Shown: positions 10,220-21,645, numbered from the stretch's first letter. The stretch is DNA of 64,000 nucleotides from Bathynomus jamesi (GCA_023014485.1 JAJOZX010001865.1:175001-239000); one strand, 5' to 3'. Numbers and translations: made by a program. The notes: generated from the letters alone by a model not told the origin.

Positions 10220-13200
10220 TCAAGTATTATGGTATCCAAAGGGTACGGTATCATAGGTACCAGACACCTGGTAACGTTTCCTATAGGTGTTACGGCAAAC
10301 CTTCGTATCCCTAAGTTCCTTCACGCCCCCCAGTTTCTGCACCCGAAAATTGTGGGTCCTCACAGTCAGTTGGGGTGGCTGGTCGCCCTCATCTTCCAAG
10401 CACACTAGTTCCTTCAACGAGTCAAAGTTAACGACTCGTCGGTTCGCCTGGTTAAGCGTGATACCCTGAGCCTTCACAATATCTTTCATATCCTCCCCAA
10501 CTCTCACCCGTACCCCATAAGTTTTTGGCCCTGTTGATACAAAGGAGTCTGCGTATGCACCATCACCATACTCATCCTTGATCTCGTCAGTCAACTCTCC
10601 GAGAAATTTCCCAATAGGTGGCATGTATTCACCCTACCTCTCTGTGAATATTACGCTATCTGTGTCAGCGTTGCTGTGCAGTAGTCCCCAAATCTTGATA
10701 CATGCGTAGGCCGTTGTGAAGCTGGCTACAGGTAAGTTTGTAACCCGTGAGGTATCTGTGGCCAATTCGGTATTGTTGTACTTTATTATGCAAGTATTAC
10801 TTACATTCACGATCTCCATAACCTCTTTCTCGGGAGCGTTGGCATAATCCCAGACTTCACTATAACTTTGTGCCAAATAAACGTTCCCTTTGCAAGTATT
10901 CTGTGCAAATTTTCACCAGAGACTGTTTAAACACAACTTTGCACTAAAGCGCTTGTCTGGGTTCTTTACAATTTAGGAACGGTCAAGCTGTATACCTTCA
11001 CGGTGACGGTAACGTTGAATATAAGCCGATTTTTCATCTTCGGTATCATTTCCTTGCGGGTACCCCGATGCTTCTACCTTATCTTCAAAAAAGCGTTTAT
11101 ATATAGCGTGAAAAGGTTGGGTAGCTTCTGAAGCCTTCACACCTCGTGTGTCTTCAATATTCTGTATCCATGGCGAACGGCTAGGTCCAGCTCAGGGCTT
11201 GTATATACACTTCTGATCTTACGCTGGTTGGTTGTATGATTACAATCCCCATTATTCTCCTCTGCGCCCTTCACGCACAGGGAAAACATGAGCTTCTGAT
11301 CTATAACGATGGGTAAGATCAGCATCCATAAATCGCGTGCGGGGAGCACATCTACGAAGGAAAGGGCGAAATAGAACCGTTCAAATTTGTGGAGAGCAAC
11401 TCGATGGGAAGCAGGTCAGGTCGTACCAGTTTTTCAGGTGCTCCTACGGGGTACGGATTGTTCTTCATCACGTAAGAATATGAAGAACAGAAGTCGTAGT
11501 AATGGAGTTTCGCGCCCTCCGTAGGTGGAAAGTATACCTTGAATGGGTTTGTACGCCCTCTGAACAAGCTATCACCGCATTTGAGAGGATCCAACACTAT
11601 TGAACGTTTGATTGTGTTTATTTCTTCACGATACTGTCCACCTGTTTCCATCCGTGCATCATACTCATGCTCTCACAAGATCTTGTGAGTGAACAGGGAA
11701 ATACCCTTTTGAAACTTTAGCGGCTCTTCAATCACCTTAGGTAGTCTGGCTAGTTTACAAGGTGTGAATAACGAAGTATCTTTAAACTAAACATTACCTC
11801 TTATCTGCATTTGTATAAGTTTGCTTCCCCTTTCCAAGGGGTTGCCTGTAAATATCTCTTATGACTCTTGTTCAAACAATTCCTTATAAGGGAACTCTAT
11901 GTCAAATTTTGCCCCGTTATGGGCAAGAATATACAGTCATTTATTTGAACTTGTCCGCTAACTTGACAATATAGGATACAAAGATTTTCACAGAACTGTT
12001 GTGTGCGACTGTTTTAAAAACGTTTAACCGTTTACCACATTTGTGACACTCATCACACTCAACCTCCATACACTCATCGCAGATAGTCTGGCTTACGAGT
12101 AGACGTGGGATAACCCCTTTGGTTTCAGGGTTTGTGTAAGTTTCTATATCGTAGTATACAGTTATACAGTTATACCCCAATTATCCATCATATGAAATAT
12201 ACCACATTCACAGATTCTCATTTTCCTGCAAGTGTCAATTGACTTATGGAACTCAAAGCATTTCTTATTGAAAAAATGTACGTCTGCACACATTACATTC
12301 CTTCTTCTCAGCTTCAACTACACGACTTTCACATTTGGGGCTTCTACACTGCTCACATACCATGTGGCATTCCTTAAAATGTTTCACTATATCATCCGCA
12401 AACTCGAGACATCCCTTACACAAATCATGATGCCGTCCATATTTTCGACTTTTATCATAACTTGCGTAAAGTCCCTTATATTGCGGATGGGGAGATACGT
12501 TGTTCCTGACATTCCTAAAAGAAGTAGAGGTCTTGTACGATCTCGCACTCAGCTTTTAAAAATATACACAGTCCTACGATGATCATCCATTCCAAATACA
12601 ACAATACGAACATTCATTTCCTGCTCTACCCTTCTCAGCTCTTCAGGACCCATATTACACTCAAACTCAAGCTTACAATCTGAAGCCAGTTTACGGGCCG
12701 CTGCACAACCGAAGGCAGCCAAATTTTTCGGGCCCGTGTATTTAGCACAGCAAACATATGGGCCAAGACTATTGCTATAAAGCTGCAACCACGGACGACA
12801 TTTATATGCCGTCTGTAAATAGCCTGAGAATTGAAATTAAGAGTATAAGGTGTGGCACTACACTCTGTCAATATCTACCGTGAAGTTGTCCATATTGAAG
12901 GCTGTACTACTTTGAGAGGCCTACATTATACGGCCAAAAATGTAATCTATATCCACAGCTGCCAAGCGTCTGAATAGTATTATTACCCAAAAATCATCTA
13001 CATCCCCGTCATCTGACCCTATCCCGAAGGACAGCCTCTTCCTGACTTCACGTTCATCGCGGTTCTGAAGGGCAAACTCCACAATACGCTCAACTGCGCG
13101 CCGCAGTCCAACACTATTGCTATACAGGGTTCCAGGGTCAACCCTGACTACATACCGATTTCTAATCAGGGCAGGGGTGGGGTTAGCGGTGCGCACCAGT

Positions 13201-13546
13201 TCGAATGTTATACCTTCCTCCACAGCACGAGAAGCTGCTGGTGTGGAGGATGTACCCGGAGTTGAACAGGAATAAGGGGTATATTTGAGGATGGAGCTAG
13301 TGTCGGGGTTGTGTCGTAAGACGTACAGGGCTGGGGCTCTATTAATGGGGGTAGCAACCGGTGCACTCCTGGCACGTTTTATACCTGACGGGAAAGTTCA
13401 TCATTGTGCCTCCGTTTTGAACTGCCACGTGGTCGAGGAGGTGTCGCTGGTGAGGGTTCGTCAGCTTGGTTGGAGTCTGTAGTTACACTGTCATCGGGGT
13501 CGTGTGTAATATCGATGATGGAGTGCTGTACATCGTCGTCATTCAT
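10220..13546 (-). pseudogene. POLB: Protein-primed DNA polymerase B of Polinton copy 1
   Basis: The start is probably the ATG at 13544-13546 (MNDDD), opening an acidic then basic tail (KRRHN) suggestive of a nuclear signal. In order: conserved N-terminal region (12549-13223), exonuclease block YYDIETY (near 12150) with Cys pairs CDECMEVECDECHKCG, palm motif A region YDFCSSYSYVMKNNPYPVG (near 11480), motif C ADTDS (near 10657-10670, Asn where Tyr is usual), and the C-terminal GPKTYGVRV block (near 10500). The family replicates the element by protein priming. Many frameshifts, plus a deletion at about 11695 of roughly 630 bases that copy 2 retains, including the WHGCP block. Confidence 0.9.
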
Positions 13547-13642
13547 GGTTCTGTGGAAGAAGAAAAACAAGAATATAAGGAGTAACACTTAAATTTTGTT
13601 ATATTTTGTAAATGTTCCACTTAGAAGTGTGACGTTTTAGAG
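13547..13642. promoter_or_regulatory. Divergent promoter region between PolB and ATPase
   Basis: Only 96 bases separate the PolB start (13546, minus) from the ATPase start position (13643, plus). Copy 2 has 106 bases (42036-42141). Conserved words are AATATAAGGAG and TTATATTTTGTAAATGTTCC, the first TATA-like. Promoter function is inferred from divergence and conservation, not from a recognised factor site. Confidence 0.55.
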
Positions 13643-14283
13643 AGGGAATCTGTAGAAAAATTCAGGTTCACAAGCCCATCCACATGTATTATATCCGGCC
13701 CTACAGAATGTGGTAAAACTGTGTTTATGCTTAAAATCATTAAAGATAATGGGGAGATGTTCTCAAAATTTGTGCATAAAGTAATATGGTGCTATTCGAC
13801 GTACCAATCAGTGTTTAACGACTACCAAGATGATATTTTGTTCCACAAAGGCGTATATGACGTTAATTCGTTAAAGGGAAATGAGCATACAGTGAGCATA
13901 CAGTCACTGTAATTGACGATCTCATGTTGGAAATGGATAAAACGTTTGCCGAGACATTTACAGTGTTCTCCCACCATTTTAACATGAGCGTATTCTTCTT
14001 CAATCAGAACCTATTTTTCAAAAATAGATACATGCGCAATGTGTCGTTAACTACACAATATCTAGTCTTATTCACACAACGTAGAGATGTGTCACAAATT
14101 GGGGAATTAGCCAATCAAATGTTCCCGAATCAGCGTAAGGAATATTTGAAAGTTTATAAAGAAGCTACAAGTCAGCGTTACGGATATTTGCTTTGTGACC
14201 TTCACCCGCGAAACACGTTTAGGGTGCTTCTAAGAACGAATATATTCCCAAACGAGCCTGAAACGGTGTATATTCCAGAATGA
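13643..14283 (+). pseudogene. ATP: Polinton genome-packaging ATPase (FtsK/HerA-type)
   Basis: The Walker A block reads GPTECGKT (about 13696-13720) and the Walker B region reads VIDDLM (about 13911-13928). Downstream are FFNQNLFFK, SLTTQYLVLFTQRRDVSQIG (sensor-like region) and a C-terminal YIPE. The family pumps DNA into capsids. Breaks: the start is AGG at 13643-13645 where copy 2 has ATG, and an 11-bp tandem duplication (13883-13893 repeated at 13894-13904) shifts the frame before Walker B. Its stop overlaps the next start as ATGA (14280-14283). Confidence 0.88.
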
Positions 14284-14602
14284 CAAATAGGCTAAAGAAA
14301 TACCGTGAATTAATAAAAATCTATCAACGATTCCCCGGGCATTGCAGCAGATGTTTGTTAAAAATATCGACTCGGACTTTTTAAAATGCATCTGTGAAAT
14401 CTGTCTTAATGTTATAAAATGTAATGTGCCAATGAAACCCCCTCAGAAGGCTCGCCTACGTCGTTACAAGAACATAATACGTACGCTCGCTCGTAAAAGT
14501 CAAACTGTGGGGAAGAAAAAGCGAATTATTGTACAAAGAGGGGGATCATTCCTCCCCATCTTATTTTCAGTTTTGGGACCTTTACTGACTAGATTAATAT
14601 AA
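14280..14602 (+). pseudogene. pX-like basic protein of Polinton copy 1
   Basis: Starts within the ATPase stop (ATGA at 14280) and ends TAA at 14600-14602. Features: CICEICLNVIKC (two CxxC-like pairs), a strongly basic centre (KARLRRYKNIIRTLARK, KKKR) and a C-terminal Gly-Gly-hydrophobic tail, GGSFLPILFSVLGPLL. A basic stretch plus this tail resembles adenovirus/adintovirus pX-type core peptides; the match is from memory. One frameshift near 14340 separates the start from the rest. Confidence 0.6.
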
Positions 14603-15342
14603 TGAAGAAAGTGGTAGTGATTCCGCACGAGGTGTATGCTTCACTGCAAAGTTCAAAGAGTCCAGACACGGTTCTAGACCCCGTAAAAGCAGGCTTAAAA
14701 GAATGGAAAGCGAATTGATAGACCTATTAAACAGTGAAAAGTCACCTGATGAGAAAAGGATCTTGTACCAAGAGGCTCTGCAGAAATTTCTTCATGAGTA
14801 CGAAGATTATAAGAATCCGACAGAGCCCCGTGGTTATTAGGCACAGCGCGAGCAACGATGAGCATGGCGACATAGGACCTGGGCCGACGTTAGAGATGCA
14901 ACCAAAGAATAACGGAACGCAACACATCGAGCATGTATTAAAAAGCAGTCTCCCACATACATTGAGGAATAAAGGCTTAAGTCTTTATAATCTATTGAGT
15001 GAGGACCCCATCATACAGTGGACCGATACAGGCGAGGTCATTGTTGAAGGAACAAGGGTACAGGGATCGAATATCGTCGACATTGTCCATGATCTGGTGA
15101 GAAAGTGGGACAGGCCCTCACCAGCAGGATGGAAGCATATTAAAGCAAGACTACAACAAATAAATGTCCCCAAAACATTGATAGGAAATCTGAATAGGTT
15201 AAAAGACTTGGAGCAAGTCTCGCATGTGCCACAACTGAGTACGCCATCACTCCCAACAGTAGCATCTCTGAAGAGGAGAAAGAAGAGACCAAACAACAAC
15301 GGCCAACCTATCCACGTGTCTCTAAAATACGCAAATGGCTAA
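14602..15342 (+). pseudogene. Conserved Polinton protein of unknown function
   Basis: Start ATG at 14602-14604 overlaps the previous stop (TAATG). The first third is a charged helical region (MESELIDLLNSEKSPDEK in a shifted frame). The conserved core DPIIQWTDTGEVIVEGTRVQ...IVDIVHDLVRKW and P(A/V)GWKHI occurs widely in invertebrate Mavericks as I recall. It ends in a basic tail (KRRKKRP). A 1-base deletion near 14683 relative to copy 2, and a second shift near 14830, break the frame. Confidence 0.7.
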
Positions 15343-16405
15343 CATATTAAGAAAACGCTATTATGACATTTCTAACCCAGCCTCCTATGGCGGTGTTAAT
15401 AGACTGTACAGAGGTGTTTACAATGATGGAGTAGGGAAAAAGATGTTGAGAGGTTTTTGCGGGAGCAGGATGCTTATACACTTCATAAGCCGGTGAGAAA
15501 AAGGTTTAAAACAGCCAAGACAACAGCGGCTTCGATTGACTCTATTTGGCAAGCGGATTTAACAGACATGCAAAGATATTCAGTGTATAATGATGGCTAC
15601 CGCTACATCCTATTCATAATAGATGTATTCTCTAGATATCTGTGGCTAATTCCTCTGAAAAATAAATCGCCTGAAACAGTTGCTAAAGCTACCAAAACGC
15701 TGATGTTGAAAGAAAACAGGGTTCCAGGCTATTTTTGTACGGATATGGGGAAAGAATTTATAGGCCGAGCTTTTCAGAACATGCTGACAGAGTTTAATAT
15801 CAGTTACTACACTAGCAATTCTATACATAAGGCCTCTTTAGCTGAAAGAGTTCAACGTACCATAAAGGAACGCATGCATCGCTATTTTACACATAAAAAC
15901 ACATACAGATATATAAACATTCTGGGATCATTGGCTCGTCATACAACCGTTCACACCATCGCGCGATTGGCACAACACCTAACGAAGTTTTAGAAAGAGG
16001 TACGCGCCAGAGCCTGATGTGAGAAGAGATGGAACACCGCCGCCACACTCTACACGTTTCAAAATCAATGATTATGTAAGGCTATCGCGTTCGGGAAATA
16101 AATTCGCGAAGGGATTTGAGCAAGGATGGACACGTGAGATTTTTAAAGTTAGTGCTATGAGACCTAAAGGCGAGATAATGATGTATTACGTTGAAGATTT
16201 GAATGGGGAAGAAATCGCAGGAGGCTTTTACCGCGAGGAGTTGCAGAAAGTGACATTTAATTTAGGAAAAAATGTGTTTAAAATTGAAAAAATTTTAGGC
16301 AGCAAAGGTTCAGGAAAGAGAAAAATGTACCTGGTGAAATGGCTAGGGTACCCAGAAAGCTTCAACACCTATATAAAAGCTGCTGCAATAATGAAGCTTA
16401 AATAG
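15335..16405 (+). pseudogene. INT: Polinton integrase with C-terminal chromodomain
   Basis: ATG at 15335 lies 8 bases inside the end of the previous ORF. The N-terminus has YYDISNPASYGGVNRLYR. The catalytic core (15457-15993) shows D in WQADLTDM, D in FCTDMGKEF and E in KASLAERVQ, a retroviral-type DDE triad with about 33-35 residues between the last two. The C-terminal chromodomain (about 16265-16375) reads IEKILGSKGSGKRKMYLVKW. The family joins element ends to host DNA with 6-bp duplications, as seen here. Frameshifts near 15450 and 16000 inactivate it. Confidence 0.92.
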
Positions 16406-16413
16406 TATGCAAC

Positions 16414-16790
16414 ATGGCGCCTAACCACTTCTATGTCACACTCCCGTCCTCTTCTTCTCTGTCTGTACATCCTAACAACACCCTGGCCAACTTTGTAACA
16501 GAACTCCATGGCCCATTGAATTGGAACGTGATTCGTACGAAGTTGGTGTTTGTGAATTCCAGTTAGCCACCAAATTTTTAACTCTTGAAAATGAACAGGA
16601 CATATTTCTGATTCTTAGAAGATTCGACGAGTGTGAAAAATTAGGCATAACCTTAGATGATACTATGCGATCAGTCCTGTTCGGTGGGGTACAGTACTAT
16701 AGTACAAAAGTAACACTAGGACTCGGTCATTATGACAGCCTCAGACATTGTGAGGGGCTTAAACAAGTCTTAAAGATAAATTTATTTTGA
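16414..16790 (+). pseudogene. N-terminal fragment of a Polinton structural-type ORF
   Basis: ATG at 16414 follows the integrase by 8 bases. It reads MAPNHFYVTLPSSSS...NNTLANFVTEL and, after a frameshift near 16518, ERDSYEVGVCEFQL. This F-Y-V-x-L-P...NT...F.T.L...YEVG layout recurs at the start of a protein in invertebrate Mavericks that I associate with virion genes, but I cannot verify which one. It stops at 16790 after about 125 residues. In copy 2 similarity to copy 1 ends exactly at this ATG. Confidence 0.5.
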
Positions 16791-17113
16791 AACTCACTAA
16801 TTGGATAAAAGAGGAAAAATTAATAAGTTACCCCTAATTTAATTTCTATTTTGTTTTAAAAAGCATATTAATGTTTTCTATGTTATAGTTTAAGGATAAA
16901 ATTGTGTATTATGATGAAAATTTGTTTTTGTATTAAACTTAGTTTATCTTATTCGATTTTTTGTTTGAAAGATCGCTCACCAAATATCAAAGAAACTCAA
17001 TAGAAAAACTATTGTCGTTGCCTTTTTTTTGAGACCTTGTCGGTCTACCCCTTGGTCCCATAAACGTATTTGTTTATGTTTAATAGCTCTGTCTTTGGAT
17101 CGTATTTAGAGAC
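16791..17113. other. AT-rich non-coding stretch
   Basis: No open frame with coding character. This is where further capsid genes would be expected in a full Polinton. Confidence 0.6.
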
Positions 17114-17121
17114 CTTGTAAG

Positions 17122-17348
17122 CAGAGCTGGGCACTTGCGGGTTTTTTTGCGGTACTGCGGTACTACCGTGTTGGTCGGTACCGCGGAAAGTACCGCGGGA
17201 AATTTGAATGCGGTAGCGGTACTGCTGTACTTTCAGCGATCCTTTGCGGTACTGCGTTATGCGGTACCGGTTTGGTAGTGCGGTAGTAGTACCGCAGTAC
17301 CGCAGTACCGCAAAAAAACGCGCAAAAAAACGCAAGTGCCCAGCTCTG
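17122..17348. mobile_element. 227-bp hAT-type MITE built of GCGGTAC words
   Basis: Perfect ends CAGAGCTGGGCACTTGCG / inverse, with 8-bp duplication CTTGTAAG at 17114-17121 and 17349-17356. The interior is almost entirely permutations of TGCGGTACTGCGGTAC in both orientations, so it can fold into a long hairpin. It has no coding capacity; the minus-strand open frame across it is chance. Confidence 0.92.
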
Positions 17349-17423
17349 CTTGTAAGTGAAGCAGTGGTTATGGTGCTGTGGTGGCGGTTGTGTAATACTG
17401 CTTCATCACCAATCGTCTAAGTT

Positions 17424-17575
17424 TCGACGGTTGGTTGTAGCCTCATATTGGGTACGTGGTGTTGATGGGGTGAGCTCCTAAAGGTGTATACTTAGACGAT
17501 TGGTTGTAGCCCTCATTTCACCATGTGCTGTTGATGGGATGAGCTCCTAAAAGTCTCTAGGTAGACGATTGGTGC
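17424..17575. repeat. Tandem repeat, about 2.2 units of about 70-75 bp
   Basis: Units begin CGA(C/T)(G)GTTGGTTGTAGCC and contain TGTTGATGGG(G/A)TGAGCTCCTAAA. The second and third starts are near 17496 and 17564. Non-coding, inside Polinton copy 1. Confidence 0.75.
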
Positions 17576-17669
17576 TGTGGTATTTTTTTTGTGTGGTGTG
17601 TGTGCTCGTATATATTTTGCTATTTGGGCTTTCCATGCATCAGTTTATATATATATATATATATATATA

Positions 17670-18575
17670 CAGGGCGTCCCAAAAAAATGTATACACACTT
17701 TAACAGCTGATAGCTCAATTGATGTTTCTTTCTTTCCAAGTTAAACCCATTAGAATTAATAATGGCAGTCAGACTAAGCTTTGAACAAAGGAAATTCATT
17801 CTAAAATGCTACTGGAAGTGTGAAAACGCAGTTGAAGTGCAAAGACAGTTTAGGAGGGAGTTTCAAACAGATCCACCAACGCGACTTACCATCACTCGAA
17901 TTAGAGATAAGTTTGAAGCCGATGGAACTGTTCAGAATGTCCACAAGAAGCGTTCCGGAAGACCACGGACATCGACAAGCCCCACAAAGCAAGAAAGAGT
18001 ACTGGAAACGTATCACCAAAGTCCAAGAAAATCTGTGCGGCAAGCGAGTCGTGAGGTAGGAATTTCAGAATCGTCTGTCCAACGCATTTTGAAGCGCTGT
18101 CAATGGAAAAGTTGCATTCCAAGATTAGTCCATGCTATTAATGAAGATGATCCGGACCGAAGAGTGGAGTATTGCGAGTGGTACTTGGCACGATGTGGAT
18201 GTGGATTGGACGAAGGGGTTTCGTAGAATACCCTCCGCGTTCACCAGACCTCACACCACTAGACTTTTTTTTATGGGGATACTTAAAAGACAAAGTCTAC
18301 GCTATAAAACCTGCAACAGTCGCTGAATTGAGAGCAGCCATTGAACGAGAATGCACACAAATACCAAACGAAATGTTTCGTGATGTTTGCGATTCCATTG
18401 CTTCGCGTTATCAGCAGTGCCTGGACCAGAACGGACGTCAGTTTGAAAACAGGCGTTGACAAAACAATTAAATAATGTCAGTAGATTCTATTACATTTTG
18501 AAAATGAAATGTATTTTAATAAACACTGCCTTTATAAGTATTTAAAGTGTGTATACATTTTTTTGGGACGCCCTG
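17670..18575 (+). mobile_element. Tc1/mariner element, internally deleted (906 bp)
   Basis: Ends CAGGGCGTCCCAAAAAAATG are inverted repeats of about 28 bp, flanked by TA (17668-17669, 18576-18577) within a TA microsatellite. One transposase gene lies inside with its catalytic middle removed. Confidence 0.93.
17762..18459 (+). pseudogene. Mariner-family transposase lacking the first two catalytic Asp
   Basis: The N-terminus has paired helix-turn-helix regions: [17 protein letters not shown]...[13 protein letters not shown], a GRPRTS hook, then [16 protein letters not shown]. At about 18190 the frame jumps straight to [20 protein letters not shown], the block with the third catalytic Asp. Roughly 150 residues that should carry the first two are gone, and the frame is shifted at the junction. 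The element could move only with help from a full copy. Confidence 0.88.
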
Positions 18576-18858
18576 TATATATATATATAATATATATATA
18601 TATTAGGGTGCATCAAACGCCCTTAGGTTCTTGGATTTTAATGTCTATTCTCTCAAATGTTACACTTGTTGCTAGAAGTGTGTATGCCAAAAATTAATTA
18701 AATCGGAGGTGGTCCTGGGCGGCCACCGGTCACTTTTATATTTTCGCGGCAATTTTCGGGGGCCGCGCTATGTAAAAATATCTATTTTTTTTATTTACCA
18801 ACCAGTTGACTACTTACATTGTTTCTTTTAATATAGAGTTGCTAAGGGGTGATTTACA

Positions 18859-18917
18859 TAACATTTGAGAGAATAGACATTAAAATCCAAGAACCTAAGG
18901 GCGTTTGATGCACCCTA
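18859..18917 (-). repeat. Extra inverted copy of the transposon terminus
   Basis: The reverse complement of the element's outer 59 bp (18604-18662) occurs internally. It is bracketed by AAGGGGTGATTTACA (about 18844-18858 and 18918-18932). This looks like an end copied into the element during repair, or a tiny insertion. Confidence 0.75.
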
Positions 18918-18999
18918 AAGGGGTGATTTACAAAAACATGTACCATAAACGAAACTTCACTTATAGTCTAATAATATCCTTTATTGTCTTTCAGAAACA

Positions 19000-21369
19000 A
19001 TGGAAGCTGTAACAATGGAAGCTAAGAAGACCAGATTAGCAAGTGCCATTTTTGGTCTTGGCAATGCTCTTACAGAAGGAGATGGTACATTGACAGGAGT
19101 CCGCCTCCCAACTTGCCGGCAGGTTCTTCGATGCGTGATGTGGCACATCCAGAAAGAAATATGTGAAGGCAAACAAACACAGCCACTCAAATGGAAATCT
19201 GCCAGCATAGTCCTTATCCAGCTGAAAACATTCTACACTAAAGCAAATATTCCTATGCTTTCAGACCATCAATGCTGCAAACTAATACTTGACCTCTTAA
19301 TGACAATAACAAATTGCGTCAAATACCTGTTTCTCGCAGAGAATCTCCAAACACTTTGGCTAAGTTGCAATCCATGAATGAACGTCTTGATAAGACCTTT
19401 GGTGTATGGACAAAAGATGCAATGACAAACATTAAGAATGAGGAAGATAGAGCATTTTTAGAGTCAATGAAATCTGACAGAGTAGCCTCATTTGGTAGTG
19501 TTGACAAGAAGAAAGCTGATAAAGATCGTAGAAAAGAAAAACGCATCTTAGCGGAAGCTTCAAGACGAGAACGTCATGAATCATCCAGTGTACAAGAGAT
19601 GAAAAGTTCTGTATGCTCTGATGATAGTGCCTCTGCAGATAGCTTGGAAGAAACTGAAGAAGAGGCGATTCCAGAGCTTCAAAGGAAGCGTAGTCACCAC
19701 AGATCAACATATGCAGGTACGTCTGCCTTTATTCCTCATGATATTCTGAAAAGGCCTTCAGTCGTGTCTGTTGCTACTCGACTAAACATAACTCCTGTTC
19801 AACAGGCTGTGCTCACCGAAGCTGTAATTCAAGAGGCAGGAGGTGATCCACGTCGTGTGGCCAAGTCGTATTCAACTGCTGATAAGGCTCGACGATCAAT
19901 AACAAGTGCTATCGCCAAAGATATTCGAGAAAATTGGATCACCCCAACAGCTGCAACACTTCACTGGGATGGCAAGCAGATGCATACGCTCACAAACAAG
20001 AATGGCAAGGAAGAAAGATTGCCAGTGTTGGTTGGGAATGCCACTGATGTAAAGCTACTGGGAGTGGCTAGATATCCTCGTGGAAGTGATATGTCATCAG
20101 GTGACATCATTGCCGAGCACACTTACACGTTTCTACATTCATGGAAGTGCAAACAGTCAGTTGTCAACTTATGTTTTGACACAACAGCATCAAACACTGG
20201 ACACGTTACAGCTGCCTGTGTTACCATTCAATCAAAACTGGACCGTGCTCTTCTGTGGTGTGCATGTCGCCATCATGTTGGAGAGGTAATCCTGGATCAT
20301 GTGTTTGACGCTCTCAAAATTGAGACATCAAAGTCTCCAGAAGCATCTTTGTTCCAAAGATTCCAGAAGAATTGGGAACGCATATCGCATGCAAAGGATG
20401 AAAGTTTAACCAAAATTGACATTTCAATGTACAATGACGATGCACAACAACTGCTTTTATCCTGCAAAAACAAGGTTTTAAGCACAATCCGCACAAGCGC
20501 TTCATACTGTAGGGAAGACTACAAGGAAATGGCACAACTCTGCCAGGTAGTCCTCGATGATGATGTCACAAAACAAGGAACACTCCACAGACCTGGGCCA
20601 TGCATAAAGCAAGGTGGATGTCAAAGATTCTTTATTCCATCAAAATATGCCTACTTGAAGAGCAAATTTCTGTACTACCTCGAGGAACTGTAACAACACA
20701 ACATCAACAGGAAAAACTGAAGGAGTTTGTTGTTTTTGTTGTTTATATTATTGTGATTGGTGGCTCATATGTCAGTCTGCTTCAAATGCCCCATGGTTTG
20801 ATTTGTGCTTATACAAGACTCTGCTCAACTATAAAGCTGTCAACTCAATCATTTCAGTCAGCGCTGTGAAAGCCTTTGATAGACATTTGTGGTATTTAAC
20901 CCCAGAACTGGTTGTTTTGGCACTGTTCAGCAATGCAGTACCTCAAAAGGAGCGTCGTGCCCTTGCAGATGTGTTACTGGCCATACAACCAGATGAAATG
21001 CCAAGCACTCCAAAACACCGCTACGGTTCTGGATATGGCAAACCGTCATTTCCAAAAATTACAGAAGCGACAACCCTGGCTGATCTTGTGAACGAGGACT
21101 CGTGGTTTACAGTGAACCTTCTTCACCTGGATATGACCTTCCTAACAGAGGATGTTGACAATTGGCAGAACAATGACCACTTCAAGGCAGCCAAGTCCAT
21201 TGTGGATGGGTTAAATGTTGTGAATGACCCTGCGGAGAGAGCAGTAAAGCTCACAACTGATTTTGTCTCAGCTGCAAGAGGAGAAGACCACTTCCAAAAT
21301 CTTCTTCAAGTGGTTGAATGTGATCGCAAAGCGAGGCCAAATTTGCGGAAACGAGCAAAGTTGGAGTAG
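19000..21369 (+). pseudogene. Transposase of hAT-like element 2 (best preserved of the group)
   Basis: Starts ATG at 19000. The N-terminus has LPTCRQVLRCVMWHI...ANIPMLSD; then comes a charged linker (19430-19690). The core has HWDGKQMHTL (first Asp), CFDTTASNTGHVT (second Asp), WCACRHHVGEV (C-x2-H), KARWMSKILYS (RW motif, near 20605) and FDRHLWYLTPELV. The C-terminus has NDPAERAVKLTTDFVS...VVECDRK. Frameshifts near 19298, 20595 and 20740-20800 break it. The layout recalls hAT RNase-H-fold transposases, but the C-terminal L-P-x-S-S-A dimerisation motif is absent. Confidence 0.82.
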
Positions 21370-21645
21370 TGACATTGGCGTTGTGTTTTATACATTTTCA
21401 ACTTTCAATCAATGTAAGTATAGTAATACCGAATATTTGTATATTAGTATTATAAGTAATACCGAATATTTGCCGAATATTCGGTGCATCACTACTAAAT
21501 ATATAAAAGTGGCCGGTGGCCACCCAGGACCACCTCCGATTTGATTTATGTTTTGCATACATACTTCTACCAACAAGTTTAACATTTGTGGGAATAGACA
21601 TTAAAATCCAACAACCTTTTGAAATCATGGGGCGTTTAATGCACC

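Noticed and set aside
17045..17335. Minus-strand frame of 96 residues rich in Arg/Tyr
   Set aside because: It translates the GCGGTAC-repeat interior of a 227-bp MITE.
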